Shown: positions 1 to 9,064, numbered from the stretch's first letter. The stretch is 42,652 bases of DNA from Bradyrhizobium genomosp. I (2014) (GCF_000261685.1 NZ_AJQE01000381.1:1-42652); one strand, 5' to 3'. Numbers and translations are program-made. Notes: generated from the letters alone by a model not told the origin.

Positions 1-27
1 GCGGCGCCCATGACGCAGTAAGATTAG

Positions 28-101
28 TTAGCCGGAGGCGTAACCCACCACTGCTCATCTCCATTGGTGTGGTGGACTACGCTTCGCTAATCCACCCTAC
101 G
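28..101. repeat. Dispersed palindromic repeat, family D
   Basis: The two arms form an imperfect inverted repeat: TTAGC...GTAACCCACCAC on the left (28-52) and GTGGTGGACTACGCTTCGCTAA on the right, ending near 90 and running on as TCCACCCTAC. This type of short extragenic palindrome is common in Bradyrhizobium-like genomes. It encodes nothing. Confidence 0.6.
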
Positions 102-113
102 AAGTCTCCTCCG

Positions 114-200
114 CCATTGCGAGCGAAGCGAAGCAATCCAGAATCCCTCCGCGGAGACAATCTGGATTGCTTCGTCGCTGTGCTCCTCGCAACGACGACG
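114..200. repeat. Dispersed palindromic repeat, family A, copy 1
   Basis: The arms are CATTGCGAGCGAAGCGAAGC followed by AATCCAGA, and the complement TCTGGATTGCTTCGTCG...CTCGCAACG. Further copies lie at 9239-9311 and 38419-38508, and a truncated copy begins at 42633. All copies are intergenic. The element is a dispersed extragenic palindrome of unknown role. Confidence 0.8.
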
Positions 201-207
201 GAGCAAA

Positions 208-241
208 CGAAAAACGCCGGAGCGGTCTCCCGCTCCGGCGT
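208..241 (-). terminator. Rho-independent terminator of the aldehyde dehydrogenase gene
   Basis: On the minus strand a perfect 12-bp stem ACGCCGGAGCGG/CCGCTCCGGCGT (arms 230-241 and 214-225) with a four-base loop is followed directly by TTTTTCGTTTG. It begins 24 bases after the stop codon at 265. Confidence 0.9.
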
Positions 242-264
242 CATGTTTGTGCAGCCGATAAAGC

Positions 265-1695
265 TTACGCCGCGTTGAAGCCGGCGACGGCCTTCACTTC
301 GAGGAAGTCTTCGAGGCCGTACTTGCCCCACTCGCGGCCGTTGCCCGACTGCTTGTAGCCGCCGAACGGCGCGGTGCGGTCGTTGGGCACGCCCTGGAGG
401 TTGACGTTGCCGGCGCGGATCTGGCGGCCGACGCGCTTGGCATCCTCGACCGAGGGCCCCGAGACGTAGCCGGCGAGGCCGTAGGGCGTATCGTTGGCGA
501 TCTTGACCGCGTCGGCTTCGTCCTTGGCGCCGATGATGGTCAGCACCGGCCCGAAGATCTCCTCGCGGGCGATCGTCATGTCGGGCGTGACGTCGGCGAA
601 GATGGTCGGACGGACATAGAAGCCCTTGTTGACGCCCTCGGGCAAGCCCGGGCCGCCGGCAACGAGGGTAGCGCCCTCGTCGATGCCCTTCTTGATCAGG
701 CCCTGAATCTTGTCCCACTGACCGCGGTTGACGACGGGGCCGATGGTGGTGCCTTCGGCGCGCGGATCGCCGGCCTTGGTCTTGTCGGCGACGGCCTTCG
801 CGATCGCGGCGACTTCCTTCATCTTGGACAGCGGCACGATCATGCGCGAGGGCGCGTTGCAGGACTGGCCGGAGTTGTTGAACATGTGCATCACGCCGCC
901 GGTCACCGCCTTCTGGAGGTCGGCACCCTCGAGGATGACATTCGGCGACTTGCCGCCGAGCTCCTGGCTGACGCGCTTCACGGTCGGCGCCGCGCGCTTG
1001 GCCACGTCGATGCCGGCGCGGGTCGAGCCGGTGAAGGAGATCATGTCGATGTCGGGGTGCTCGCTCATGGCGGCGCCGACCTCGGGGCCGAGGCCGTTGA
1101 CGAGGTTGAACACGCCCTTCGGCACGCCGGCTTCATGCAGGATTTCCGCGAAGATCAGCGCAGAGGTCGGGGTGAACTCGCTGGGCTTCAGGATCATGGT
1201 GCAGCCGGCGGCGAGCGCGGGCGCGACCTTGCAGGCGATCTGGTTCAGCGGCCAGTTCCAGGGCGTGATCATGCCGACCACGCCGATCGGCTCGCGCAGC
1301 ACCATGGCGGTGCCGACCGGCTCCTCGAAATGATAATTCTTGAGCACGTCGAGCGTGGTCATGAGATGGCCGAGGCCGGCGCCGGCCTGGAGCTTCTCCG
1401 CCATCGGCAGCGGCGCGCCCATTTCGTCGGAGACAGCAGCGCCGATCTCCTTGAGACGGCCCTTGTAGACCTCGATGATCTTGGCGAGCAGCGCGACGCG
1501 CTCCTCGCGGCTGGTCTGGGAGAAGGTCGCGAAGGCGCGCTTGGCGGCGGCAACAGCCTTGTCGACGTCGGCCTTGGAGCCCAGCGCAACCTCGTACATC
1601 GCCTCTTCCGTCGCCGGATTGACCACGGCGGTGGACTTCTTGACGGCGGGATCGACCCAGGCGCCATCGATGTAGAATTGCATGCGATTGACCAT
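265..1695 (-). CDS. NAD(P)-dependent aldehyde dehydrogenase
   Basis: Oxidises an aldehyde to the carboxylic acid with NAD(P)+ in the cytoplasm; the substrate cannot be read from sequence. The 476-residue product has the usual family length. Visible landmarks are PWNWP (Asn147), the cofactor-binding Lys170 in KPSE, FTGST at 221-225, the general base Glu245 in QELGG and the catalytic Cys279 in GQSC. A start at 1776 is possible, but the ATG at 1695 is preceded by AAGAGG at good spacing and gives the normal N-terminus. The gene is monocistronic: a terminator follows it and a palindromic repeat lies upstream. Family is certain; subfamily (betaine, succinate-semialdehyde or aromatic aldehyde) is open. 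Confidence 0.95.
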   Translation of the reverse strand: MVNRMQFYIDGAWVDPAVKKSTAVVNPATEEAMYEVALGSKADVDKAVAAAKRAFATFSQTSREERVALLAKIIEVYKGRLKEIGAAVSDEMGAPLPMAEKLQAGAGLGHLMTTLDVLKNYHFEEPVGTAMVLREPIGVVGMITPWNWPLNQIACKVAPALAAGCTMILKPSEFTPTSALIFAEILHEAGVPKGVFNLVNGLGPEVGAAMSEHPDIDMISFTGSTRAGIDVAKRAAPTVKRVSQELGGKSPNVILEGADLQKAVTGGVMHMFNNSGQSCNAPSRMIVPLSKMKEVAAIAKAVADKTKAGDPRAEGTTIGPVVNRGQWDKIQGLIKKGIDEGATLVAGGPGLPEGVNKGFYVRPTIFADVTPDMTIAREEIFGPVLTIIGAKDEADAVKIANDTPYGLAGYVSGPSVEDAKRVGRQIRAGNVNLQGVPNDRTAPFGGYKQSGNGREWGKYGLEDFLEVKAVAGFNAA

Positions 1696-1849
1696 CGTTA
1701 ACCTCTTCTTGGGGGCATGGTGGGGGCGTTTCGGCAGGCATCCTTGCACGAAAGCGCCGGCGATTGAACCCGCCATATGCGGGGCCAGCGTTGCGGCGGA
1801 CGGAGGTTATATGAGCCGATGGCCGGAGCGTGGCAAGGCTCCCCGGATG

Positions 1850-1928
1850 TCATTCCGGGGCGCGCGTTAGCGCGAACCCGGAATCTCGAGATTCCGGGTT
1901 CGATGCTTTGCATCGCCCCGGAATGACG
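1850..1928. repeat. Dispersed palindromic repeat, family B
   Basis: The outer arms are TCATTCCGGGGCG and CGCCCCGGAATGA. The centre is a perfect 30-bp palindrome at 1873-1902, whose half is CGAACCCGGAATCTC. It lies between the E1-like gene ending at 1944 and the aldehyde dehydrogenase start. It could act as a transcription stop but has no T-run. Confidence 0.75.
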
Positions 1929-1943
1929 GCACGGTTACCTTGA

Positions 1944-4307
1944 TCACACCGCCATCTTCCGATGCAGCACCGGCGCGCCGACGGTGAGGCTTTCGGCCGC
2001 ATCGATGATCGCATTCGCGTCGATGCCGTAGTGGCGATAAAGGTCCGCGATGCTGCCGGTCTGGCCGAACTGCTCGACGCCGAGCGCCTCGACGCGATGG
2101 CCGCGGACGCTGCCGAGCCAGCCGAGCGCGGACGGGTGCCCGTCGATCACAGTCACGATGCCGCAGTCGCGCGGCAGCGGCGCCAGCAGCTTTTCGATGT
2201 GGCTGAGATGCTGCACGCCGCGGCGGTCGCGCCGCAGTTTTCGCGCGGCGGTCCAGCCTGCGTGGAGGCGATCCGCGGAGGTGATCGCGAGCAGGCCGAT
2301 ATCGCGGCGGCTCTCGCCGATGAAGCCTGTGGCCTCGATCGCCTCGGGCGCGACCGCGCCTGTATAGGCGATCACGACCTCGGCATTCGGCCCCGGCCTG
2401 CGCAGCCAATAAGCGCCGTCGGTGATACCCTGCCTCAGCTCCGGCGTCATGATCCGCTGCGCCTGCTCGATGCTGCGCGTGGAGAGGCGCAAGTAAACGG
2501 AACCTCCCTCGCCCGGATCGCGCTGCATGTGCTCAAAGCCGAAACCCATGATCACGGCGAGCTCGTCGACGAAGGCCGGCTCGAACGAGGCGAGCCCGTC
2601 TTGCGCCATGCCGATCAAGGGCGTTGCAATCGACTGGTGCGCGCCGCCCTCGGGCGCGAGCGTGATGCCGGACGGCGTCGCCGCCACCATGAAGCGGGCA
2701 TCCTGGTAGCAGGCATAGTTCAGCGCATCGAGCCCGCGCTCGATGAAGGGATCATAGAGCGTGCCGACCGGCAGCAGCCGCTCGCCGTTGATCTGGTGCG
2801 ACAGGCCGAGCGCGGAGAGCATGATGAACAGGTTCATCTCGGCAATGCCGAGCTCGAGATGCTGGCCTTTCGGCGAAGCGTCCCAATTGTAGGTCGACGG
2901 AATTTTCTCGCTGCGGAATAAATCCGCCTTCTCGGCGCGCGCGAACAGGCCACGGCGGTTGACCCAGGGGCCGAGATTGGTCGAGACGGTGACGTCGGGC
3001 GAGGTCGTCACGATTCGTTTTGCGAGCTCGCTGTCGCTGCGCGCGATCTCGTTGAGCACGAGGCCAAAGCCCTGCTGGGTCGACATCTGCGGCGACGGCT
3101 TGAAGGCGAGCTGCTGGGACACCTCGATGACGGGAGCCGTCAGCCGGCGGCCGTCCTGGTTGAAGGGCACCCGCGCGAGGAACGCTTCGAGTTCGGCCGC
3201 ATCCTGCGTCAGGCCTTCGAACTTGTCCCATTCGTGTCCGGGCCGGATGTTCTGGCTGTCGCGGTACTTCTCCATCTGCGCGACCGTCATCAGGCCGGCG
3301 TGGTTGTCCTTGTGACCCTGGAACGGCAGGCCGACGCCCTTGATGGTGTAGGCGATGAAGCAGACCGGCCGATCATGATCGACGGAGTCGAACGCCTCGA
3401 GCATGCTCGCCATGTCATGGCCGCCGAGATTCGACATCAGCGCGAGCAGATCCTCGTCGCTGCGCTTGTCGATCAGCTTCGTGATCGGGCCCTGGTCGCC
3501 GATCTCGTCGTGCAGATGCTTGCGGAAGGCCGCGCCGCCCTGGAAGCACAGCGCCGCATAGAGCGCATTCGGGCAGTTGTCGATCCAGCGCTTCAAGGCT
3601 TCGCCGCCGGGTTCGGCAAAGGCTTCGCGCATCAGGCGGCCGTATTTCACGATCACCACGTCCCAGCCGAAATTACGGAACATGGTCTCGAACTTTTCCC
3701 AGAGCCCCTCGCGGACGACGGCGTCGAGCGACTGCCTGTTATAGTCGACCACCCACCAGGTGTTGCGCAGGCCGTGCTTCCAGCCCTCCGCCAGAGCCTC
3801 GAAAATGTTGCCCTCGTCCATCTCGGCGTCGCCGACGAGCGCAATCATCCGCCCTTCGCGGCGGTCCTTCATCCAGCCATGCGCCTTGACGTAGTCCTGC
3901 ACCAGCGAAGAGAACAGCGTCTGCGCGACGCCGAGGCCGACCGAGCCGGTGGAGAAATCGACGTCGTCGACGTCCTTGGTGCGCGAGGGATAGGACTGCG
4001 CGCCCTTGAAGCCGCGAAAGTTCTCCAGCTTCTCGCGGCTCTGGCGGCCGAACAGATGCTGGATGGCGTGGAACACCGGGCTCGCATGCGGCTTCACCGC
4101 GACGCGGTCCTCGGGCCGCAGCACGTGGAAGAACAGCGCCGACATGATGGTCGCGAGCGAGGCGGACGAGGCCTGATGGCCGCCGACCTTGAGCCCGTCC
4201 GCATTGGCGCGGATATGGTTGGCGTGGTGGATGGTCCACGACGACAGCCACAGCGCCTTGCGGCTGAGGGCGGTCAATGTGTCGAGGCGGGCGGAATCAA
4301 CGGGCAT
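1944..4307 (-). CDS. Homodimeric 2-oxoacid dehydrogenase E1-like / transketolase-family enzyme
   Basis: A thiamine-diphosphate enzyme resembling the homodimeric pyruvate dehydrogenase E1 (AceE) and its relative MdeB, which handles 2-oxobutyrate. At 787 residues it is shorter than E. coli AceE (887). Visible features include the N-terminal LSSWTIHHANHIR segment, SSYPS-like GAQSYPS, and the diphosphate motif GDAEMDEGN ... DYNRQSLD, where the usual GDG is GDA. The second half carries the pyrimidine domain and C-terminal transketolase domain. The ATG at 4307 has a GGGAG ribosome site; the longer frame to 4388 would run into the regulator's promoter. No E2 or E3 gene is adjacent. Divergent from an Lrp-type regulator. 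An annotation as plain transketolase is the alternative; the substrate is not determined. Confidence 0.85.
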   Translation of the reverse strand: MPVDSARLDTLTALSRKALWLSSWTIHHANHIRANADGLKVGGHQASSASLATIMSALFFHVLRPEDRVAVKPHASPVFHAIQHLFGRQSREKLENFRGFKGAQSYPSRTKDVDDVDFSTGSVGLGVAQTLFSSLVQDYVKAHGWMKDRREGRMIALVGDAEMDEGNIFEALAEGWKHGLRNTWWVVDYNRQSLDAVVREGLWEKFETMFRNFGWDVVIVKYGRLMREAFAEPGGEALKRWIDNCPNALYAALCFQGGAAFRKHLHDEIGDQGPITKLIDKRSDEDLLALMSNLGGHDMASMLEAFDSVDHDRPVCFIAYTIKGVGLPFQGHKDNHAGLMTVAQMEKYRDSQNIRPGHEWDKFEGLTQDAAELEAFLARVPFNQDGRRLTAPVIEVSQQLAFKPSPQMSTQQGFGLVLNEIARSDSELAKRIVTTSPDVTVSTNLGPWVNRRGLFARAEKADLFRSEKIPSTYNWDASPKGQHLELGIAEMNLFIMLSALGLSHQINGERLLPVGTLYDPFIERGLDALNYACYQDARFMVAATPSGITLAPEGGAHQSIATPLIGMAQDGLASFEPAFVDELAVIMGFGFEHMQRDPGEGGSVYLRLSTRSIEQAQRIMTPELRQGITDGAYWLRRPGPNAEVVIAYTGAVAPEAIEATGFIGESRRDIGLLAITSADRLHAGWTAARKLRRDRRGVQHLSHIEKLLAPLPRDCGIVTVIDGHPSALGWLGSVRGHRVEALGVEQFGQTGSIADLYRHYGIDANAIIDAAESLTVGAPVLHRKMAV

Positions 4308-4393
4308 GGCAATGCTCCCGGAAACAGGTCGGCCGATGATACGCCCGGGAGGAGCGCCAGACTTCTCAATTTTTCGCGCCATACCCACTCGTC

Positions 4394-4442
4394 TTGGGAT
4401 ATTTTACCAATGGACCGCGACAAATCCCAGGTTTTATCCCAA
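4394..4442. promoter_or_regulatory. Candidate Lrp-type operator between the E1-like gene and its regulator
   Basis: TTGGGAT at 4394-4400 is repeated in inverted orientation as ATCCCA at 4424-4429 and ATCCCAA at 4436-4442. The last copy overlaps the A of the regulator's start codon. A second dyad, TTGG-N9-CCAA, spans 4394-4410. The arrangement suits autoregulation and control of the divergent gene; this is inference. Confidence 0.5.
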
Positions 4443-4903
4443 TGCCCGAACTCGATGCCATTGACCGAAAAATCCTCGCGCTGCTCCAGACCGACAGCCG
4501 CATGACCATGCAGGAGCTCGCCGACAAGGTCGGGCTCTCGGTCTCGCCCTGCCACCGGCGCGTCAAGCTCCTGGAGGAGCGCGGCGTCATCTCGCGCTAT
4601 ATCGCGACCGTGGACCAGAAGGCGCTGGGGCTGCATGTCAGCGTCTTCATCTCGATCAAGCTGGCGCGGCAGAAGGAGGAGGACCTCAACCGCTTCGCGC
4701 GCGCGATCTCGAAATGGGACGAGGTGCTGGAATGCTATCTGATGACCGGCAATCGCGACTATCTGCTCCGCGTCGTCGCCGCCGACCTCGCCTCCTACGA
4801 GACGTTCCTCAAGACCAAGCTGACTCGGCTCGACGGCATCGCCTCGATCGAGTCGAGCTTTGCGCTGAGCCAGGTGAAGTATTCGATCGCGCTGCCGGTG
4901 TAG
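4442..4903 (+). CDS. Lrp/AsnC-family transcriptional regulator
   Basis: A 153-residue regulator of normal Lrp length. The N-terminal winged helix-turn-helix is seen as LDAIDRKILALLQTDSRM then ELADKVGLSVSPCHRRVKLLE at about residues 20-45. The C-terminal half is the RAM/AsnC ligand-binding domain (VLECYLMTGNRDYLLRV). The ATG at 4442 gives the canonical start; an in-frame TTG at 4394 lies inside the inverted-repeat region and is less likely. The ribosome site is weak. The gene is divergent from the E1-like gene, 134 bp away. In Pseudomonas putida an Lrp-type regulator (MdeR) is paired with mdeAB, so it probably senses an amino acid and controls the neighbour; no methionine gamma-lyase gene is present here. 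Confidence 0.93.
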   Translation: MPELDAIDRKILALLQTDSRMTMQELADKVGLSVSPCHRRVKLLEERGVISRYIATVDQKALGLHVSVFISIKLARQKEEDLNRFARAISKWDEVLECYLMTGNRDYLLRVVAADLASYETFLKTKLTRLDGIASIESSFALSQVKYSIALPV

Positions 4904-4906
4904 GGG

Positions 4907-5986
4907 TCACCGCCACGGCTGCACGATGATCTTGGTATGGGCCTCGGGATTGGCGAGATCGGCGAACGCCCTGGCGACGCCGTCGAGGCCGACGTCGGCC
5001 GTCACCATCGCGGCGGCATCCACCTGCCCGTCCGCGATCAGGCGCAGCGAGGTTGCGAATTCGTCCGGCGTGTAGCCGAGCACGTATTGGACGTTGAGCT
5101 CCTTCATGATGCCGAGCATCGGCTCGCTTCTGTCGGTTTCCATGCAGACGCCGACCACGACGATCCTGGCATCGCGCGGCGCGCCTTCGAACACCTGCTG
5201 CAACAGGCCGGGCACGCCGACGCATTCGAAGATCAGCGCAGGTTTAAGCGCCGGCAGCATCGCCTGGAACGGCGGCCGCGCGGCCTTCTCGGCGTCCGAC
5301 ATTTGCGCGTGCTCGGCCCAGGTCGCATAGGGTTGCGACAGCCTGGGATCGACCACGACGTCCGCGCCGAGCTTTACGGCGAGCGCGCGGCGGGCCGGCG
5401 AATAGTCCGCGGCGACGATCGGATACACGCCCCTGAGCTTCAGCGCGGCGATCACCGCGAGACCGACCGGGCCGCAGCCGATCACCAGCGGCACCTCGCC
5501 GCCGCTTATGTGGGCCTTGGCGACGGCGTGGACGCCGACCGCCAGCGGCTCCGGGAGCGCGGCATGCTCCGGCGCAAGACCGTTGGGCACCTCGAGCAGC
5601 AGAGGCTCGCTCAGCAGCATCGCTTCGGCGTAGCCGCCGATATTGTCGTTGGAATAGCCGATGCCCTCGATACCCTGCGGCGTCAACAGTGCCGGCAGCG
5701 AGCAGACGCGGGTGCCGGGCTTGAGTTTGCGCGCGGTGCCGGGGCCGTAGTCGACGACCTCGCAGCAGAACTCGTGGCCGAATACGACGTCGCGGCTGAG
5801 GTCCATCGGCTTGCGCCCGACCTTCTGCGCCATCTCCACCATGCGATGGGCGTGCTGGCGTGCATGCAGGTCGGAGCCGCAGATGCCGCAGGCGAGCGTC
5901 CTGACCAGCACCTGGCCGGGGCCCGGCTTCGGCTCGACGATCCGGTCGACGACGATCTCTCCGTTCCTGAAAATCGCGGCCCGCAT
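4907..5986 (-). CDS. Zinc-type medium-chain dehydrogenase/reductase
   Basis: A 359-residue member of the medium-chain dehydrogenase superfamily, using NAD(P) for alcohol or polyol oxidation. The catalytic zinc site is visible as CGICGSDLH near residue 33 and GHEFC near 70, and the Rossmann motif as VIGCGPVGLAVIAAL. The cysteine-rich structural zinc loop of classical alcohol dehydrogenases is absent: the segment after GTRVCSLPAL lacks the four cysteines. The start at 5986 has AGGAG upstream. It converges on the Lrp gene with only three bases between the stop codons, so there is no room for a separate terminator. Substrate unknown. Confidence 0.92.
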   Translation of the reverse strand: MRAAIFRNGEIVVDRIVEPKPGPGQVLVRTLACGICGSDLHARQHAHRMVEMAQKVGRKPMDLSRDVVFGHEFCCEVVDYGPGTARKLKPGTRVCSLPALLTPQGIEGIGYSNDNIGGYAEAMLLSEPLLLEVPNGLAPEHAALPEPLAVGVHAVAKAHISGGEVPLVIGCGPVGLAVIAALKLRGVYPIVAADYSPARRALAVKLGADVVVDPRLSQPYATWAEHAQMSDAEKAARPPFQAMLPALKPALIFECVGVPGLLQQVFEGAPRDARIVVVGVCMETDRSEPMLGIMKELNVQYVLGYTPDEFATSLRLIADGQVDAAAMVTADVGLDGVARAFADLANPEAHTKIIVQPWR

Positions 5987-6046
5987 CCGGCTCCTCCCGC
6001 ATTGTCTGGAGCGCTGATACCACGACGCCCAAGGGGCGAACTTGCG

Positions 6047-7069
6047 TCAGGCGTTCGGGGAACGCTCTTCCAGCACCAGGAGCTGGGCGCGGCGGACACG
6101 TTCGCGATGGGCGATGTAGAGGCCGCTGGCGACGATGAAGGCCGCGCCCGTGATGGTCCAGACGTCGGGCACTTCGCCGAAGATGAAGAAGCCCAAGATG
6201 CTGACCCAGAGCAGCTGCGTGTAGGAGAACGGCGCCAGCACCGAAGCATCGCCGTAGCGATAGGCGAGTACGACGATCCACTGACCCGCGGTCGAGGCGA
6301 CGCCGATGAAGATGCCGAGCGCGACTGCGGTCCAGGATGGCGTGACCCAGACGAACGGCACCAACGCGGTCAGGATCGCAAGCCCCGTCACCGAGGAATA
6401 GGCCATGGTGGTGACGACGGCTTCCCGCCCGCTCATCATGCGCGTTAGGATCAAGGTGCCGGCCCAGCATGCCGCCGAGACCAACGGAAAGAATGCGGCG
6501 GGGTGAAACGCGCTGGTGCCCGGGCGCAGGATGATCAGCACGCCGATAAGGCCGAGCGCGGTCGCGAGCCAGCGGCGCATGCCGACCTTCTCGCCCAGGA
6601 AGACGATCGAGAGCGCGGTGACGAATAGCGGCGCGACGAAGCCGGTGGCGGATGCCTCCGCGATCGGGAGGAAGCCGAGGCCCGTGATGAAGAACAGCGA
6701 GGAGCCGAGCAGCGCCGCACCACGCATCACGTGCAGGCCGGGACGCTTGGTGCGCATCGCATAAAGCGGCGAGGCGGGCAGCATCACCGGCGTAAACAGC
6801 AGCGTGAAGGTGAGGAAGCGGATCCAGGTGATCTCGATCGAGGGCAGGCTGGTCGACAGATATTTCGCGGTGACGTCGGAGCAGCCGAGGAACACCGTCG
6901 AGAGCAGGATCAGTGCGATGCCTTTGAACGGATGATCGACGCGCGCCGGTGCGCGGCGGCCGACATGCTTCCTCTCGGGCATGGGCATGGAAATACTGTC
7001 GAGCCTTGCGGCTGCGGCTGGCGGCGGGGTCACGGCTGGAACTCGGGAAAAATGCGAATCGAGCGCCAT
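6047..7069 (-). CDS. EamA/DMT-family membrane transporter
   Basis: About ten transmembrane segments in two EamA repeats, for example GIALILLSTVFLGCSDVTAKY at the front and ILGFFIFGEVPDVWTITGAAF near the end. The family exports amino acids, metabolites or drugs; substrates cannot be predicted. The conserved gene core starts near PFKGIALILL. The ATG at 7069 gives a hydrophilic leader of about 45 residues; alternatives at 7096 and 6988 exist and none has a strong ribosome site, so the start is uncertain. It lies 60 bp upstream of the zinc-type dehydrogenase and may be co-transcribed with it. Confidence 0.88.
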   Translation of the reverse strand: MALDSHFSRVPAVTPPPAAAARLDSISMPMPERKHVGRRAPARVDHPFKGIALILLSTVFLGCSDVTAKYLSTSLPSIEITWIRFLTFTLLFTPVMLPASPLYAMRTKRPGLHVMRGAALLGSSLFFITGLGFLPIAEASATGFVAPLFVTALSIVFLGEKVGMRRWLATALGLIGVLIILRPGTSAFHPAAFFPLVSAACWAGTLILTRMMSGREAVVTTMAYSSVTGLAILTALVPFVWVTPSWTAVALGIFIGVASTAGQWIVVLAYRYGDASVLAPFSYTQLLWVSILGFFIFGEVPDVWTITGAAFIVASGLYIAHRERVRRAQLLVLEERSPNA

Positions 7070-7172
7070 AAAAAACGACAAATGCGCCCCGTTCACAACT
7101 TCCGAAAACAGGATGCCGATATGCGCGAGCCGCCGCGCGCGTCAATGCTCCGTTAATATTGCCCGTTGTGCG

Positions 7173-8012
7173 CTACAGCATGGGCAGGCTGTGCGGCTTC
7201 GGTCCGCGCGGAAACGCCGTATCAAGCGCGGCAATCTCGTCTTTCGTCAGCACGAGATCGCCTGCAGCGGCATTTTCGCCGGCATGTTCCGCGGACGAGG
7301 CCTTCGGAATCGCGAACACCGTAGTCGCACGGGTAAGGAAGCTCAGCGCGACCTGGCGCGGTGTCGCGCGCCGCGCCTCCGCAATGCGCGCCAGCACGGC
7401 GCCGCCCTTGCTGCCGCCTGCGGGGAAATCATCGTGACCGAACGGCGAATAGGCAACGACGGCGACTCCGTGCCGCTCGCACCACGGGATCACCGCATGC
7501 TCGATCGCGCGCTCCTTCAGATGATAGAGCACCTGGTTGCAGGCGATGCGGCCTTCCCCGGCGACCTCGAGGATCTCGTCGAGATCGTCAGCATCGAAAT
7601 TGGAGACGCCCCAGGACTTGATCTTGCCTGATTTCACCAGCTCCTCGAACGCAGCGACGGTGTCCTCCAGTGCATAGGAGCCACGCCAGTGCAGGAGATA
7701 ACAGTCGAGCCGGTCGGTCTTGAGTCGCTTCAGCGAGCGCTCGCACGCCGCGATGGTGCCTCGGCGCGAGGCGTTGCTCGGCAGCACTTTTGAAACGAGG
7801 AACACCTCATCGCGCCGGCCTGCAATCGCATCCGCGATGACGAGCTCGGCATCGCCATACATCTCGGCAGTGTCGATGTGGGTCATGCCGAGATCGATCC
7901 CGCGCCGGAGCGCCGCGATCGCGCGCTTGCGGTCGCCGTGATCGAGATACCAGGTACCCTGCCCGATTGCGGAGACGTTGGCGCCGGTCTGGCCGAAGGG
8001 GTTCGTGTTCAT
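7173..8012 (-). CDS. Aldo/keto reductase
   Basis: A 279-residue NADPH-dependent (alpha/beta)8-barrel oxidoreductase. The catalytic tetrad is visible: Asp and Tyr in HIDTAEMYG, Lys in VSKVLP and His in CYLLHW. The NADP-binding end is seen as VFAIPKASSAEHAGENA. The ATG at 8012 has GGAG at good spacing and gives the family's usual N-terminus (FGQTGANVSAIGQGTWYL); an upstream ATG at 8045 would overlap the spacer. It follows the SMP-30 gene by 45 bases on the same strand, so the two probably form an operon, consistent with sugar or lactone metabolism. Physiological substrate unknown. Confidence 0.93.
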   Translation of the reverse strand: MNTNPFGQTGANVSAIGQGTWYLDHGDRKRAIAALRRGIDLGMTHIDTAEMYGDAELVIADAIAGRRDEVFLVSKVLPSNASRRGTIAACERSLKRLKTDRLDCYLLHWRGSYALEDTVAAFEELVKSGKIKSWGVSNFDADDLDEILEVAGEGRIACNQVLYHLKERAIEHAVIPWCERHGVAVVAYSPFGHDDFPAGGSKGGAVLARIAEARRATPRQVALSFLTRATTVFAIPKASSAEHAGENAAAGDLVLTKDEIAALDTAFPRGPKPHSLPML

Positions 8013-8057
8013 GTTCGCTCCGCTATCGCTCTTCCGTTCAGGCAACCGCGACCAGGC

Positions 8058-8963
8058 TCAAGAGTTCAATCCGCCGATGTCGGCGACCAGCACGCTGCCG
8101 GTCGCCGACTCCGTGATATAGAGCCTGTCTCTCCTCGCGCCACCGATGGCGACGTTGGTGCAGTTCGGTCCCGCGCAGGATTTGATCCGCGCGATCAGTT
8201 CGCCGTTCGGCGCGAACACGAAGACGTGGCCGAGCGAGGCATGACCGACGAACAGGCGGCCCTTGGCATCCATGGTCATGCCGTCAGGACCGCTCGTGCC
8301 GAACAGCGAGCAGAAGCGGCCGACCTTGGACACGCTGCCGTCCTTCATGAACGGCAACCGCCACACCGCATTGTCGCGCGTCATCGCGACGAACAGCACG
8401 GTCTCGGTCGGGTCGAGCACGAGGCCGTTCGGGCTGATGCCGGTGTCGATCAGGCAATCGAGCCGGCCATTCGATGCGAGGCGATAGACCCGGCCGCTGG
8501 GATCATGCAGGCCGGTCTGGCCCTGATCGGTGAAATAGATGTCACCGTTGGAGGCGAGATGCAGGTCGTTGCAGCCGCGAAACGATTCCGAATTGCGCGC
8601 GGTCAACACCGGCTTTACGCGGCCGGCTTTGGCATCGAGCTCCATGATGCCGTGCATGTAGTCGGCCACCAGGATGCCGCCGTCGGATGCGATCTTCAGC
8701 CCGTTCGGCCAGCCCTCATATTCGGCGACCTGCGACCACTCGCCGTCAGGCGCAATGCGGAAAATGCGGCCGAACGGGATGTCGACGATGTAGAGATTGC
8801 CATCCTTGTCGAATGACGGGCCTTCGATGAAGCTATCGGTGGCGATGCCCGGCCGGTTGGCGTCGGCCCAATCCGTCCGCACGCCGTTGCGGCGGAACTT
8901 GTCGGGCATGGCGGAGAAGACTTTTGTCTCGATCAGGCGGGGCGGCGTTTCCAGATACATCAT
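8058..8963 (-). CDS. SMP-30/gluconolactonase family protein
   Basis: A 301-residue six-bladed beta-propeller predicted to hydrolyse a lactone using one divalent metal ion. Family metal-ligand positions are visible: Glu in FIEGPSF, Asn in EGWPNGLKI and SPNGLVLD, and Asp in GPDGMTMD. Repeated blade motifs (DKDGNLYIVD, ASNGDIYFTD, DAKGRLFVGH) confirm the fold. Start at 8963 or the adjacent ATG at 8960; no strong ribosome site is present. It is the first gene of a likely two-gene unit with the aldo/keto reductase. Sugar lactone is the likely class of substrate by family, not shown by sequence. Confidence 0.9.
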   Translation of the reverse strand: MMYLETPPRLIETKVFSAMPDKFRRNGVRTDWADANRPGIATDSFIEGPSFDKDGNLYIVDIPFGRIFRIAPDGEWSQVAEYEGWPNGLKIASDGGILVADYMHGIMELDAKAGRVKPVLTARNSESFRGCNDLHLASNGDIYFTDQGQTGLHDPSGRVYRLASNGRLDCLIDTGISPNGLVLDPTETVLFVAMTRDNAVWRLPFMKDGSVSKVGRFCSLFGTSGPDGMTMDAKGRLFVGHASLGHVFVFAPNGELIARIKSCAGPNCTNVAIGGARRDRLYITESATGSVLVADIGGLNS

Positions 8964-9064
8964 TGCTTTTTACGGGTGCTAATAGGGAGGCCGCGACACC
9001 ATAAGGCGCAATCGGCGACGCGTCGATTGGGGCGCGGGGCATGGCTGCGTACCAGCCCATACCA

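Noticed and set aside
886..1701. 271-codon open frame antisense to the aldehyde dehydrogenase
   Set aside because: Low-complexity Arg/Gly/Asp/His-rich translation, with the real gene confirmed on the other strand by catalytic residues and a terminator.
4937..6448. 503-codon open frame on the plus strand
   Set aside because: It is antisense to the zinc-type dehydrogenase and part of the EamA gene and has no domain or ribosome site. The 633-codon minus frame at 5244-7145 is likewise an out-of-frame shadow of those two genes.
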